DNA of 64,000 bases from Rhynchopus sp. YZ270_cl-10 (Eukaryota; Euglenozoa; Diplonemea; Diplonemida; Diplonemidae): contig OZ037882.1 in NCBI GenBank assembly GCA_964035575.1, positions 1,054,001-1,118,000 on the forward strand, written 5' to 3'. Shown here in pieces: positions 31,060 to 40,830 of the stretch (within the stretch, counting starts at the first letter, position 1; the number at the start of each line of letters is the position of its first letter). Under the pieces are notes generated by a model. It was not told the origin of the DNA. It was given only the letters and a program-made list of their open reading frames with translations, and did not search any database. A program made the translations under genes and the position numbers.

Positions 31060-31300
31060 AAAATAGTAACTCTGATAGGTAAGTAAAAGGGAAAAAAAAG
31101 GTTCGTTGATGGGGGATCCGTAAATAGACCGGCAACGACCAGACACGTAATTAGTGTGTATAGCCGGTCTTTAGCCGGTCTTTAGGGTCCGTAAAAAGAC
31201 CGGCTCTTAAGGATTACCGGCTATAAGGGCCGGTCCTACCCACCCTCGAAAAAGACCGGCAGACCGGGTGTACAATTGTACACACAAAAATTTACGTACG
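31060..31300. repeat. GACCGGC/GCCGGTC inverted-motif cluster
   Basis: At least seven copies of GACCGG or CCGGTC in both orientations within 31119-31270, often as AAAGACCGGC or GCCGGTCTTTAG. Several can pair with each other. Could be a multi-site binding element or a structured repeat. Confidence 0.6.
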
Positions 31301-31377
31301 ATCTTCCTTCTAAGGTGCTCGCTCTCCATACCTAGACCCTCGAATTTTTTTTTTTTGCCCCTATATTCATAGTGTGA

Positions 31378-31495
31378 GAACGATCGTGACGGTTTTTTTC
31401 AAGATCTTGAACTTTTTTTCAAGATCTTGACATTTTTTTTTTTTTTTTCACGATCGTTTTTTTTTTCACGATCGTTTTTTTTTTTTCCCCTAGTA
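31378..31495. repeat. Palindromes in T-tracts (CACGATCGTG, TCAAGATCTTGA)
   Basis: ACGATCGT occurs three times and the 12-bp palindrome TCAAGATCTTGA twice, all separated by T-runs. The CACGATCGTG type recurs at 34725-34803 and 35457-35575. Confidence 0.75.
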
Positions 31496-32640
31496 GTACA
31501 AGGGGCATGGGCGTGAAATGGGTGGCAAGGGAGAGTTTCTGGGTTCTACTTGGAATTTTTGACCGACTCTTTTCCTTGAAACGATTTTGTGGCGAATCTT
31601 TCAAATAAAGCAAAAATCGAGAACATTCTCACACCAGAATCCCCCCCAACGGATGTCGCCAGCGAGGCACTAAAACCAGAAAACCGTTTTTACCCATGGC
31701 AAGTGCCACTATAGTGGCGCACGAATGCCACACGTTGGTAGGGGTAATGGGGTTCTACTCATTTTCGTAAAAACATTTTTTTTCTGTGTGACAATAATAA
31801 GGCAAGAATCGACAACTTTCGTGAAAATGTCATATCGTTGGATGCTGGAGGGAGGTGGGTCAACCCTAGGAAAAGGACTTTTTTTGGCGCTCACCCCCAA
31901 AATCACCCCCTGCCTCGTGACTTCGCCCTGCAAACAGAATTCTACTCAAAATCGTAAAATAAATTATATTTCGTAAGAATTGATCTTTTAGATAAAGCCA
32001 AAATCGAGCAGTTTTGATGATTAGGTTAGTGCAGCCGTAACAAGGAGAACACAGGGTAAAATCCCTTGGTTTTCCCTTGCTGTACTGTATGTGTTAAAAA
32101 GTGTATATTGGTGTACGGGAGAGACGCGCGTTTAAAGTTGCAACATTTTTAGGCTGATTGACGTGGGCCTGGCATGCCCCATTTTTCACTTTTTACCACC
32201 GATTTAATTCGATCACCATCGAACACTGGGAAAATTTCTTGGTCAGTTTGGGGTATAACACGTGTATGACCTAATTTTAAGTGGTCAGAAGTGGAGTCTG
32301 ACCCCCGTGCCCATCATTTTTGAGCATGTTTTTTGGTTTTCCTTAGCACAACGTAGGAGAAGGCGAACTGTTTACAAGGAGGGACAGGGTCGAGCGTGAG
32401 TGGGTCACTGCAGTGGCTCACGATACACTGAACGGGTTTGCGGCTGGGAGGGAAACGTTTCCACTGTTACAGGCAAGTCACAAGGGGGTGGTGACTTGTG
32501 TGGGAGAAATGGGTACGGACAAGACTGTATGCGTTTAGTCCCAAGAGCCTTCACTGATGTCAGAGTCGTGATGCTCAGCATCATCATCAACCTTGGGGTC
32601 CTCAGCTGTCGCGTCGCAGTCAATATAGCTCCCGCACGCT
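31496..32640. other. AT-rich spacer
   Basis: No gene recognised; scattered repeat phrases only. Confidence 0.5.
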
Positions 32641-32830
32641 CCTTCTCCTCCTGCACCAGCTTCTCCTCATCCCACCAACCATTCTCTTGTGGCGGCTTGC
32701 TCTCGCGCAAACTGCGTGCTACGACCACAAGCTTGTGCAGCTTTGGTGCAACTAGCCAGTTGCGCCTCTTCTCGCTCATCCACCCATCGTACTGAAGATG
32801 CGCTCAGCATGTTGAGGCACAAATGGAACT
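32640..32830 (-). mobile_element. hAT transposase C-terminal fragment, frameshifted
   Basis: Minus-strand sequence at 32779-32805 reads ERIFSTMGG. Shifted by one base, the next 32690-32779 reads MSEKRRNWLVAPKLHKLVVV. Together these match the well-known hAT C-terminal dimerisation motif (ERxFSxxGxxxxxRRxxLxxxxL). The rest of the transposase is absent, and the downstream GWWDEEKLVQEEKER is only weakly like the usual end. A dead DNA-transposon fragment. Confidence 0.6.
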
Positions 32831-33950
32831 CAGGGGAAGAGCTGTGTGCTGTGGACAGAGAGGCCAGGGTTTGGGGTGCTGTGTGAGCTACAAACGCTCC
32901 CCTTCCCTCCTTAGAGCTAACAAACATTACCCGTTGTCTTGCAAGAACTTGCCCAATTCTGCAAATTGACCCCACCACTGCACGGGCGGCTTCCAAAAAT
33001 GCAAATAAGGACCCTTTTCCACAACCTTCCTTCACAGAAGGGTCAATTTTACAAACCCGGATTTTGAGGAAAATTTTAGCCGAAAATGGGCCCACGTATA
33101 AGTGACCGGGCTCATATTTCTCAAAATTTAAGTGGTCAAAAAATCCAATTTTCGAGATTGACCCCACCACTGCACGGGCGAATCCCAAAAATGTAAATAA
33201 AGACGTTTTTGGCCCAAAATAAATCTGCCAAAATTGTGTCCCGGATTGGATTTTGGACTCCGGACCCCATATTTAGAAATAGCCCTGTGTTCTAAACAAT
33301 GAGCATCACAGCGGTTGACCCTGGTATTTTTGGTATTTTTTGAAAATCTCAGCTCAAAAAATACCAAAAAAAAAAAAATACAGGGTTTTGGATTGAGGCT
33401 GGGGTGGAGGAGTGGGGGCTCCGCCCACCTCTCACCTACCCCCCACAGAATTCTATTTTTAGAAGACAATTTTCTTCTATTTTACCGGAAAAGGAAGATG
33501 CACTGCGGCGCGAGCTTTCAACCCACCCTTCCCGCGACATAGTAGGCAATTTTAAGCGCAATTTTTAGAAATGTTGCGTACCGTGGCTTCGCCACGAGTT
33601 TAACACTGAAAAGATGGGGAATATGCTTGAACGCGCTGTTGCCCTGTTTCTCAGCAACAAGCGTCCCAGATTCAAGAGAAAACGGAGGTGTTCCTGCTGA
33701 TGGCGGAGGAGTTGGAAAACGTCGCTCCCCCCGTATTTGTTTCCGGAATTGAGCTTCTGAGGACCTTTTTCGCGCGAAGCGCGAAAAATTTTTTTTTGCC
33801 AAAAAGAAAGAAATTGGGCGTGGAATTCTAAAATTTTTCGGGGAAAACGGCATATTTAGCGATAAGTATGGGGAGCTGCGTAATCCCTGTTGCGTGACCC
33901 CCCCAAATTCTAAAATCTGTGGGACAGCGTGCTCTGACATAGGTTGTACT
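32831..33950. repeat. Dispersed repeats, including a about 200-bp spaced duplication
   Basis: ATTGACCCCACCACTGCACG appears at about 32964 and 33157 with similar flanks (CCCAAAAATG..AAATAA). AAATGTTGCGTACCGTGGCT occurs at 33568. No gene. Confidence 0.5.
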
Positions 33951-34212
33951 CATTAAAAAACCGGTAAAAATACAAGTAATGTGTGATGGTCAAAAGTGCA
34001 AAATTCCTTCGCCAATGCATTATTTGGGCATTTGTTATACCTGGAGAATATGGTCAGATCACTCTTCAGACCACCAGCCAACGAAATATACCGTAATTGT
34101 ACAGAGGTTGGACAGTACAAAAGTTGGGCTTTTGGCCAACTTGGCCTGGTGTTGAACGCCGCATCCCCCGCCACAATGGGCATAAATGTCCTCTTGGTCC
34201 GTAAAGGGTTAA
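33951..34212. mobile_element. Second piggyBac-like end with shared subterminal block
   Basis: The right part ends CCGTAAAGGG-TTAA at 34199-34212. The preceding block (34084-34180) matches 28496-28600 closely (GTAATTGTACAGAGGTTGG). It appears to be an internally deleted relative of the 23.4-29.1 kb element. Confidence 0.4.
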
Positions 34213-34724
34213 AAAGAGTGTCTCACGATACACATACAACCACTCGCGATTGGATAGATATTGTAACAAAGGGAATTCAGAACAAAACAACACCCTGCCC
34301 CATACACACTAAATTGCCATGCTTCAAGAGCATGCCTGCCGGGCCAAAAATTACTGTGGCAAAAAGGCAGCAAGACCACCCACAAAGAGTGTGAATTGTA
34401 TTGGATGGACAGGGGTTTGCACAGTGATGATGTTACTACGACTAGGTTTTTGGCGATATTACATGTGCATGTTACATGCCATGCCGTGACGTGCTGCTTC
34501 ATGGTATACGCATGTCATAGAATGTCGCGATTTTTTACGATTCGTATTTCGGGTTTTGCGAATTTTGTTCCAGAAAAGTACACCCCAAAAATGGCACAAA
34601 AGGTGACATTTTACGTCAAAACACCGCTAAAAGTTACTCTCGGCCGATTTCAGGGGGGTTGTGGGCACCTGTGGGGGCTCCCTCCCTGGTGTGGGCCAGC
34701 GATCAACGACATAATATGGGAAAA
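34213..34724. other. Spacer
   Basis: No recognised gene or strong repeat. Confidence 0.4.
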
Positions 34725-34803
34725 AAAAAACGATCGTTTTTTTTTTCCTTCACGATCGTGAAGAAAAAGGTGCTTTTTTTTCACGATCGTGAAGAAAAAA
34801 AAC
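34725..34803. repeat. CACGATCGTG palindrome cluster, left of GC-rich gene
   Basis: AACGATCGTT and two copies of TTCACGATCGTGAA lie in T and A runs. Nearly the same arrangement lies at 35457-35575 on the other side of the gene. Confidence 0.75.
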
Positions 34804-34886
34804 CAACGATTTCTAAAGCTACAGTTTCTGTACTTCATTGGAGGAAGGGAGGGGGTTCGCCCTCTCCCACCATACTACACGCGAAT

Positions 34887-35387
34887 ATGACTCTCCTTTT
34901 AAGGAGATATGATATGGCGATTGCTCAGGCGCGGGCTATGACGGCTGAAGCGATGACTGAGGATGAGTGGTGTGATGCGGCCGACCTGGTGTCAGCTGCA
35001 TGCACTCTATCGGGGCTGATCTCGCAGCTCACGATAGAGGTGGCAGAAGAGGAAACGGCGGTGCAACCGCCACATGACGTGACACCGCGGGCCGTAGCGC
35101 TTGCGATGTTGGTGCGAGCAGCAGCAGCGACTTGCACCGAAGACGAGACACCCGGCGCCTGCTTCCCCGCAGGAGCCACAACAACAGCGACCCCCACCAT
35201 GACGTGCACCACCGGTGGGAAGGTCAAGACGCCTCACAAGGCGCTGAAGAACAAGCCCCCGCCGCCGCCCCCACCCGACCGTGGGTTGACTGCAGCCAGG
35301 AAGCCAGTGCCGCCGCCGCCGCCCAATCGAGACTGGACGACGACGACCGCCATGAGCATTGCATGGAGTAACTCCGGCATCACTTAG
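34887..35387 (+). CDS. Proline-rich 166-residue protein, unrecognised
   Basis: The ATG at 34887 opens MTLLLRRYDMAIAQARAMTA. Residues 1-90 look helical and acidic (AMTEDEWCDAADLVSAACTL, TIEVAEEETA), and an Ala/Thr-rich middle follows. The tail has two proline tracts (PPPPPPPDRG and PPPPPNRDW) of the kind that bind profilin, SH3 or WW domains; that function is only a possibility. GC content and codon use contrast sharply with the AT-rich surroundings. The gene sits between two CACGATCGTG palindrome clusters with a module A hairpin just after its stop. If the 14-kb membrane gene is real, this lies within its second intron. Confidence 0.55.
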   Translation: MTLLLRRYDMAIAQARAMTAEAMTEDEWCDAADLVSAACTLSGLISQLTIEVAEEETAVQPPHDVTPRAVALAMLVRAAAATCTEDETPGACFPAGATTTATPTMTCTTGGKVKTPHKALKNKPPPPPPPDRGLTAARKPVPPPPPNRDWTTTTAMSIAWSNSGIT

Positions 35388-35396
35388 ACGCGTGTA

Positions 35397-35455
35397 GTAT
35401 AGTGGAGTTCATCTTCGGGTGTCTACACTAAAACAACCAAGTTTTCAAAAAAAAA
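35397..35455 (+). repeat. Module A hairpin repeat (UUCG loop)
   Basis: TATAGTGGAG then CATC-TTCG-GGTG, CTACACTA, AACAACCAAGTTTTC and an A-run. The tetraloop is UUCG here, against CUCG in the copy at 617. Confidence 0.65.
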
Positions 35456-35456
35456 A

Positions 35457-35575
35457 AAAAAACGATCGTTTTTTTTTCTTCACGATCGTGAAAAAAAAAA
35501 AAAAAAAAAAAGACCGATCACTTTTTCCCAGATTCGTAAAAAAAAAAAAAAAAAAAAAACGATCGTTTTCACCCT
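35457..35575. repeat. CACGATCGTG palindrome cluster, right of GC-rich gene
   Basis: AACGATCGTT, TTCACGATCGTGAA and a third AACGATCGTT in A/T homopolymer runs. Confidence 0.75.
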
Positions 35576-36660
35576 ATGTATATTGGGCTAATTTCGACGA
35601 TTTGAGGCCATTAAAAGCAAAATTTGGCACTTTTGAGCATCTAGGGGGGTCTAAAACGCGGTTCCGCGAACCCAAAATTTCGTGATTTTTACCAAAAACA
35701 AGTCGATTTTTGAAAAAATCTCAAAAAAAAAAATCCCAATTTTTTTTTTCACAAGTGTTTTTGAGGCCTGCTCACTACACCCTAGGTACCCTTCTGGGAC
35801 CAAAAAGTCAAAAAAAGCAAGAATTGAGCTGTTTTGAGCATCTAGAGTTTATTCCCCGGCCATTTTTCTGCACCACCAGTGCATTTTGTATGGGCCAGCG
35901 CCTTGTCAAAAAATCGAAAAATCTCAAAAAAAAAATTTTTTTTTTCGGGAAAATTTCGACCCCTGAGTTGGGTTTTTGGGCACCAAAAAGTGCAAAAAAA
36001 CGCAAAAATCGGGTGTTTTGACGATCTGGGGGTAAACATATGCATTATGCACCTTATGCATTACTACAGGGCCCACAATTTCGACTTTTCCTTAGCAAAT
36101 TCCGTCACATTTTTTTTTTTTCGATTTTGGCAAAGGCAAATCTCAGGAAAAAAAAAATCACCCCGATAGTGGGTCCTTGGGTGTCCAAAGATGCCAAAGA
36201 TGTTTTGACCATCGGTGGGCACCTAAAACGCACTTTTCTGCCCAAAAAAAATGAATATCGATTTTTCCTTAGCGTTCTTATAGCCGTGATTTTTCAGTTT
36301 TTTTTCACAAAAAAATTCACCAAAAATAGTGTGTCCTTGGGAGATCAAAAACGCAAAAAAACGCAAAATTTTGGTGTTTTGACCCTTCAGAAGCACCCAA
36401 AACGCACTTTTGTGTACAAAAACACACATATTTCACATTTCCTTAGCAATTCCTTTCACCAGTACAAGGCGATTTTTGACCAGACAAAAAAATTTTTATT
36501 GCTCAAAAACGGGCGTGGTAGGCACCCGAAGTCATAAAATGGCCCAAAGAATCCAAAAAACCTCAGAAATACATGTTCGTGAAAAACATTTGCAAGTCAA
36601 AATTCAACCACAATACGGTCATTTTGTGCATACCCTGTGACTGTAGTGGCTAGAGAACAC
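35576..36660. repeat. Degenerate satellite-like blocks
   Basis: Repeating phrases such as TTTTGACCATCGGTGGGCAC, AAAACGCACTTTTGTGTAC and TTTCCTTAGCAATTCC recur about every 120-170 bp with strong divergence. Related to 23.8-24.2 and 26.5-26.7 kb. No gene. Confidence 0.55.
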
Positions 36661-37050
36661 GCATGCAGACCTGTTCCTTGCAATTTCCAGTGTTGTGTTT
36701 ATCAATGCATGCATCCAGAGGACCTTTGGTTTACAAAATCGTAGGCACTCCTGAGCAATGAAGTCGGTTTTTGACCCAAAATCGGGGTGTGTGGGCCCTA
36801 ATTTGCTCCAAATTTGGCCGAAAATTGGGATTTTTCTGAAAATTTCATTGTGCTCAGCAAAAATCCTTGCTTTTTTGAAGAATTTTCCAAAAAATATGCT
36901 ATACCCCCTATGACTGGACCCAACTCCCCTCACCCTTTTTTTTTTTCACCCAAAAGGGCCGGAAATTTTACACACTAATACACAAACTTACGGACCCCCC
37001 GATTGACCATTTTACGATTTCCCAAATTACAAAAAACCCCACACAAACAG
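36661..37050. other. Spacer or intron end before transmembrane exon
   Basis: No gene. It ends in the acceptor CACACAAACAG at 37050. Confidence 0.4.
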
Positions 37051-37432
37051 AAGCACCAGAGATGGCGTCAGCATCGGCGCTGTGGTCGGCATCTTCTTTG
37101 CGCTTGGCTTTGTTATCGTGGTGGCGGTGGTGGTGGGTGTGGTGGTGTACTGGTATAAGTTCAAGAGGGGTGTGAAGGCAGTACCCTTGGATGCTGATTT
37201 GCCTTTGACAGACGAGGAGGGGTGCAGTGTCACTGGCAGTGGTGGAGGTGTTGGTACCATTCGTCACAGCCGTAAAGGGAGTAGTGCAGGTGTCAGCAGA
37301 GGGGTAGGTGGTGGTGGCAAAGGAGGCAAGGGAAGCAAGGGAAGCAGTGGCAAGGACAAAGACAAGACAGAGTCACCTCCTGCACAGGAGTTGGTGACGG
37401 TGGAGGACGTCGTACCAAACGTTCAAGAGTAG
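37051..37432 (+). CDS. Transmembrane-plus-tail exon of a membrane protein (exon 3)
   Basis: The acceptor ACAAACAG in phase 2 is followed by STRDGVSIGAVVG and a single hydrophobic segment (IFFALGFVIVVAVVVGVVVY). A basic stop-transfer YKFKRG and a Gly/Ser/Lys-rich cytosolic tail (GGGGKGGKGSKGSSGKDKDK) follow, ending PNVQE and TAG at 37430. The topology (stalk, helix, basic anchor) is that of a type I single-pass receptor-like protein and fits the upstream candidate exons. With no good ATG near its start it must be a downstream exon, so splicing to something upstream is nearly required. Confidence 0.6.
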
Positions 37433-37778
37433 CATGGGGGTGTGTGATTGTTTTGCCCAATCTTAAGACCCCCATGAAATGAAACCTCAAGCATTTTTCC
37501 CTTCAGTGTTTTTTAGCTAAGGACAGAAGAGGGTTAGGTTCTTATTTGGCTTTTGCTTTTTTTTTTGTTTCCAAACAGGTCGGGGTGTTGTGCGTTTCAC
37601 CACAAACTGTCTACCATTGGTTTTATCGTGTGATGAGTGTTAAGTTGTCTTTTCCCCCGTTGTGTCCGTTGTGTGGAGTGTTTAGAGAGTGGGTCATCAA
37701 GAGAAAGGGCCCTATGAAACGAAAAGGTAGGTGAGAGCAGCATTTTTCAGATAAATAACAGTGGAGGAATTTGCACAA
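37433..37778. other. 3' flank with module D repeat
   Basis: ACAGGTCGGGGTGTTGTGCG at about 37576 with the following CACCACAAAC resembles 41585-41625 and the ankyrin spacers (for example 22590-22615). GTTGTG and CACAAC can pair. Confidence 0.5.
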
Positions 37779-37896
37779 AAACTGTGGCAACACAACCGAG
37801 GCAACTATACTCCAATAATTTATCAAAAAAAAAGCCTTCGGGCGACTTTGTGTACAGAACCCGTCCTCGGACAGGTGATTGTCGAAACTACAAAAA
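37779..37896 (+). repeat. Modules B and C
   Basis: B: ACTGTGGCAACACAACCGAG, then an ATTTATCAAAAAA end. C: GCC-TTCG-GGC at 37832-37841, then TGTACAG, the CCGTCC/GGACAGG hairpin and GATTGTCGAAAC. The UUCG stem is reversed relative to 670-679 (GGC..GCC) while the loop is kept. Confidence 0.65.
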
Positions 37897-38066
37897 AAAT
37901 TTTTTTTTATCACAACCTGAGGGTTGAACCCAAAAGGGGTGGTTTAGAATCCTAAGAAGGTGCACGTAACCCATTTGATGGGGGTCAGTCGACCCCCCCA
38001 CCTCAATATCAACAGAACAAAACAAAAATACGTAGATAGAAGTAATAGCTAACTTAGAAAGAGAAG

Positions 38067-38207
38067 AGTGGAGTTCATCCTTCGGGTGTCTACACTAATA
38101 CAACCAAGTTTTCAAAGAGAGAAAAAAATCCGCTTGAGAAGTACAGTAGCCTTCGGGCGACATTGAGTACAGATCCTGCATTAGCAGGTGATTTTGTCGA
38201 CACAGCA
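38067..38207 (+). repeat. Modules A and C upstream of LRR gene
   Basis: A: AGTGGAGTTCATCC with a C-UUCG-G loop and CTACACTAATAC. C: GCC-TTCG-GGC at about 38152-38161, GAGTACAG, the CCTGC-ATTA-GCAGG hairpin, then GTCGACAC. They lie about 220 bp before the start codon of the next gene. Confidence 0.65.
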
Positions 38208-38425
38208 AAAATGCCCGTCCCTCCACCTTTTCAGTCGCCCTCTTCCACCTCTCTTCTTCGGGTTTTCCCGGGCATGCCGCATGAGTGCTCACTCAATGTG
38301 TACGGCTACCTACAAAGGAAGCGTGCTTGGTGATGTGTAGTTGTTCTTGGGCATGTTCACAGACCTTAGCCCCAACTCCCACAACCCCACCACACAACAG
38401 AGCAACACAAAGAATAGAAGACAAA

Positions 38426-39760
38426 ATGGAAGTAGTTATCAAGGACTGTGCAGACAACTCGTTCATGATCGAGGTGGGTGTGGATGACAAAACGGAGACG
38501 ATGCGGCAGAAGGTGGCGTCTGCAGTGGGGTTGGCAGTGGACAGCTTCCGCATGGGCTTCGGAGGGAAGGATGAAGGAGAGGACATCACGCAGCTGAGTG
38601 CTGGAGACACAATCGTGCTGACGAAAAGTACGAAGTACGCAGCCCGAGCAGAGCTTCTCGCGTTGGGTGAGATCGTCACAGCAGAGAGGCTGGCGACTGT
38701 ACGGGATCCTGGGGTGGCGTGTTTGCTTCTGCAAGCGGAGGTTGCGACTGTCATTCCCAATCAATTCTTGTGGGGTTCGTCGTTAACGAGACTTGATCTG
38801 AGTGCCGCGTCGTGTGTGACGGAGGTTGGTGACGGGTTTTTGGACAGTTGTGCAACGTTGACAAGCATCGACCCATCTGGGTTGAGCAATGTGACGCGCA
38901 TCGGTGGCTACTTTCTCTACGGCTGCAAAGGCTTAACCACTCTGGATCTTGCACCACTCAGCAATTTGAAAGAAATTGGCGAAAGCTTTCTCAGCGGCTG
39001 CGAAGGCTTAACCACTCTCGATCTCTCACCACTCAGCAGCGTGACAGAAATCGGTGACAGGTATCTGACCGGCTGCAAAGGCTTAACCACTCTCGATCTT
39101 TCACCGCACAGCAACTTGAGACGAATAGGGGACAGCTTTCTCTACGACTGCGAAGGCTTAACCACTCTGAATCTCTCATCGCTCAGCAGCGTGACGGGGA
39201 TTAAGAGCTATTTTCTTGCTTACTGCAAAGGCTTAACCACTCTGGATCTTTTACCACTCAGCAACTTGAAAGAAATTGGCGAAGGCTTTCTCAGCGGCTG
39301 CGAAGGCTTAACCACTCTGGATCTCTCACCGCACAGCAACTTGACAGAAATAGGCGCAAACTTTCTCCACAACTGCAACGGTTTAACCACGCTGGATCTC
39401 TCCCTACTTAGCAACGTGACAGAAATAGGCGCAGACTTTCTCCACAACTGCAAAGGCTTAACCACTCTGGATCTCTCCCCACTTAGCAACGTGACAGAAA
39501 TTGAGTACAATTTTCTTGCTCACTGCGAAGGCTTAACCACTCTGGATCTCTCGCCACTCAGCAGGGTTACATCAGTTGATTGGGGATTTATTACGAACTG
39601 CACTTCGTTGAAGAGTGTTTACCTTACCGGCTGCAGCAGTGATGTGTCCGACGAAGTAGTGGGGTGCGAGCTGAGCAATCTTGTGGTCGAAGCACGTCCG
39701 AAACGCAGCAGAGACGAATCCCCCCAGCAAGCACACAAACGGCAGAGAGCCGCACAATGA
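38426..39760 (+). CDS. Ubiquitin-like domain plus leucine-rich-repeat protein (444 aa)
   Basis: I chose the ATG at 38426 (MEVVIKDCADNSFMIEVGVD) because homology-like order begins there; the frame is open further upstream but carries no domain. Residues 1-70 look like a beta-grasp ubiquitin-like fold. Residues about 118-420 are about twelve 25-residue LRRs of consensus LTTLDLSPLSNVTEIGxxFL followed by xxCxG. These resemble the BspA-like LRR type common in protist surface or cytosolic proteins. No signal peptide or membrane helix is visible. The C-terminus is basic (KRSRDESPQQAHKRQR), a possible bipartite nuclear signal. Adjacent repeats are very alike in DNA as well, so copy number probably changes by slippage or unequal exchange. 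Ligand unknown. Confidence 0.85.
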   Translation: MEVVIKDCADNSFMIEVGVDDKTETMRQKVASAVGLAVDSFRMGFGGKDEGEDITQLSAGDTIVLTKSTKYAARAELLALGEIVTAERLATVRDPGVACLLLQAEVATVIPNQFLWGSSLTRLDLSAASCVTEVGDGFLDSCATLTSIDPSGLSNVTRIGGYFLYGCKGLTTLDLAPLSNLKEIGESFLSGCEGLTTLDLSPLSSVTEIGDRYLTGCKGLTTLDLSPHSNLRRIGDSFLYDCEGLTTLNLSSLSSVTGIKSYFLAYCKGLTTLDLLPLSNLKEIGEGFLSGCEGLTTLDLSPHSNLTEIGANFLHNCNGLTTLDLSLLSNVTEIGADFLHNCKGLTTLDLSPLSNVTEIEYNFLAHCEGLTTLDLSPLSRVTSVDWGFITNCTSLKSVYLTGCSSDVSDEVVGCELSNLVVEARPKRSRDESPQQAHKRQRAAQ

Positions 39761-40251
39761 CGACGAGGTGGGCTGGTGGTATCAACCTTGGAATTGGCGA
39801 GGTTCGCGGGTGATAGTTTTATATTTTTTACGCTTTTTTTACGTGAGCAGAAGAAGCCTTGCGAACGTTCTTTTCGCAGCTTGGTACAAAGCTCAAGCTG
39901 TCACCGTGGCACTCAGCTACGGTGCAGAAGAGGCAGCAGGGCAGACCCCCTACCAAGGGTCTGTGCTACGAGGAATGGGTTAACTTTTAAAGGGCACACT
40001 GTACAAACGACTAATGCTCTGTTATCCAAAGATCACAAACCTGGGGCATTTGAAAGCATATATTCGTGGATAGTACGCGGGAAAGGGGTAGGTAACAAAC
40101 AAGGTGGCCACACTCTACTTAATACCCCTCCCATGCCACACTCCCCAAACAAAAAACAAAACAAAACAAACAAAACTTTCAAATCCCCATCCTTCCCCCT
40201 TATTCCCCCTCCCCACTTTACCACCACCAGGCAACACCCCCCTGCCCTTCG
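39761..40251. other. Intergenic, with C-rich stretch
   Basis: No gene recognised. A CACCACCAG just before 40252 could be a splice acceptor for the next gene, so a 5' exon may be missed here. Confidence 0.4.
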
Positions 40252-40830
40252 ATGCAAGGCTCCATTGAACAACTCTACCCACGCACCCGCCTCAACTACG
40301 AGGAGTATGCACACACCATCTTCCGCGCCATCAAGGCGCAGACCGTCGACGTCGACAAGAAGGCGGGCGGGAACAACATGGTTGTGCTTCTGAATGCTCT
40401 GCTCGGCCGCGCGCTCTCCGAGACGGACCCCCTCGAGATTAAGGGTCTCGTTGCGCTGGTGGACGAACAATGCAACAAGAAGATCGAAACTTACAACAAA
40501 GACATCGGCAAGACCAAGAGCAAGCTGAAGGGTGCTAAGCTCTATGAAGACGGTGACGGCGATTTCTCCCATCTCGACAAAGAGGAGAAGGTGGACGAGG
40601 AAGAGGTCAAGCAGAAGGAGGAGGAGCTCGCAGCAAAGCAGCTGCGTGACGAAGAGGCCCAAATACGCCTGGCAGAGAAGCAGGCCGCGCATCAGCAGCT
40701 GCAAAAAGACATGAAGAAGGAGGAGCGTAAAGTCACCAACGAATTCTCAGCGCAGGGCTTCAAACCCATGGCGAAGAAGGACGACGACTTCATGGGTGGA
40801 TTTGGGGGCAAGAAGAAGAAGAAGAAGTAA
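40252..40830 (+). CDS. Probable eIF3 subunit j-like protein (192 aa)
   Basis: The ATG at 40252 opens MQGSIEQLYPRTRLNYEEYA. Residues 13-85 fit the conserved part of eIF3j: the YEEYAHTIFRAIKAQ helix, LLNALLGRALSETDPLEIKG and VDEQCNKKIE. A charged coiled-coil follows (EEEVKQKEEELAAKQLRDEE), then an acidic-aromatic and Lys-rich end (KKDDDFMGGFGGKKKKKK). eIF3j tails often end in a D-rich..DFM motif. eIF3j is a loosely bound eIF3 subunit at the ribosomal decoding site. The usual acidic Trp-containing N-terminus is missing, either lost or on an unseen upstream exon. Similarity was judged by eye; another Lys/Glu-rich ribosome-associated protein is possible. Confidence 0.45.
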   Translation: MQGSIEQLYPRTRLNYEEYAHTIFRAIKAQTVDVDKKAGGNNMVVLLNALLGRALSETDPLEIKGLVALVDEQCNKKIETYNKDIGKTKSKLKGAKLYEDGDGDFSHLDKEEKVDEEEVKQKEEELAAKQLRDEEAQIRLAEKQAAHQQLQKDMKKEERKVTNEFSAQGFKPMAKKDDDFMGGFGGKKKKKK

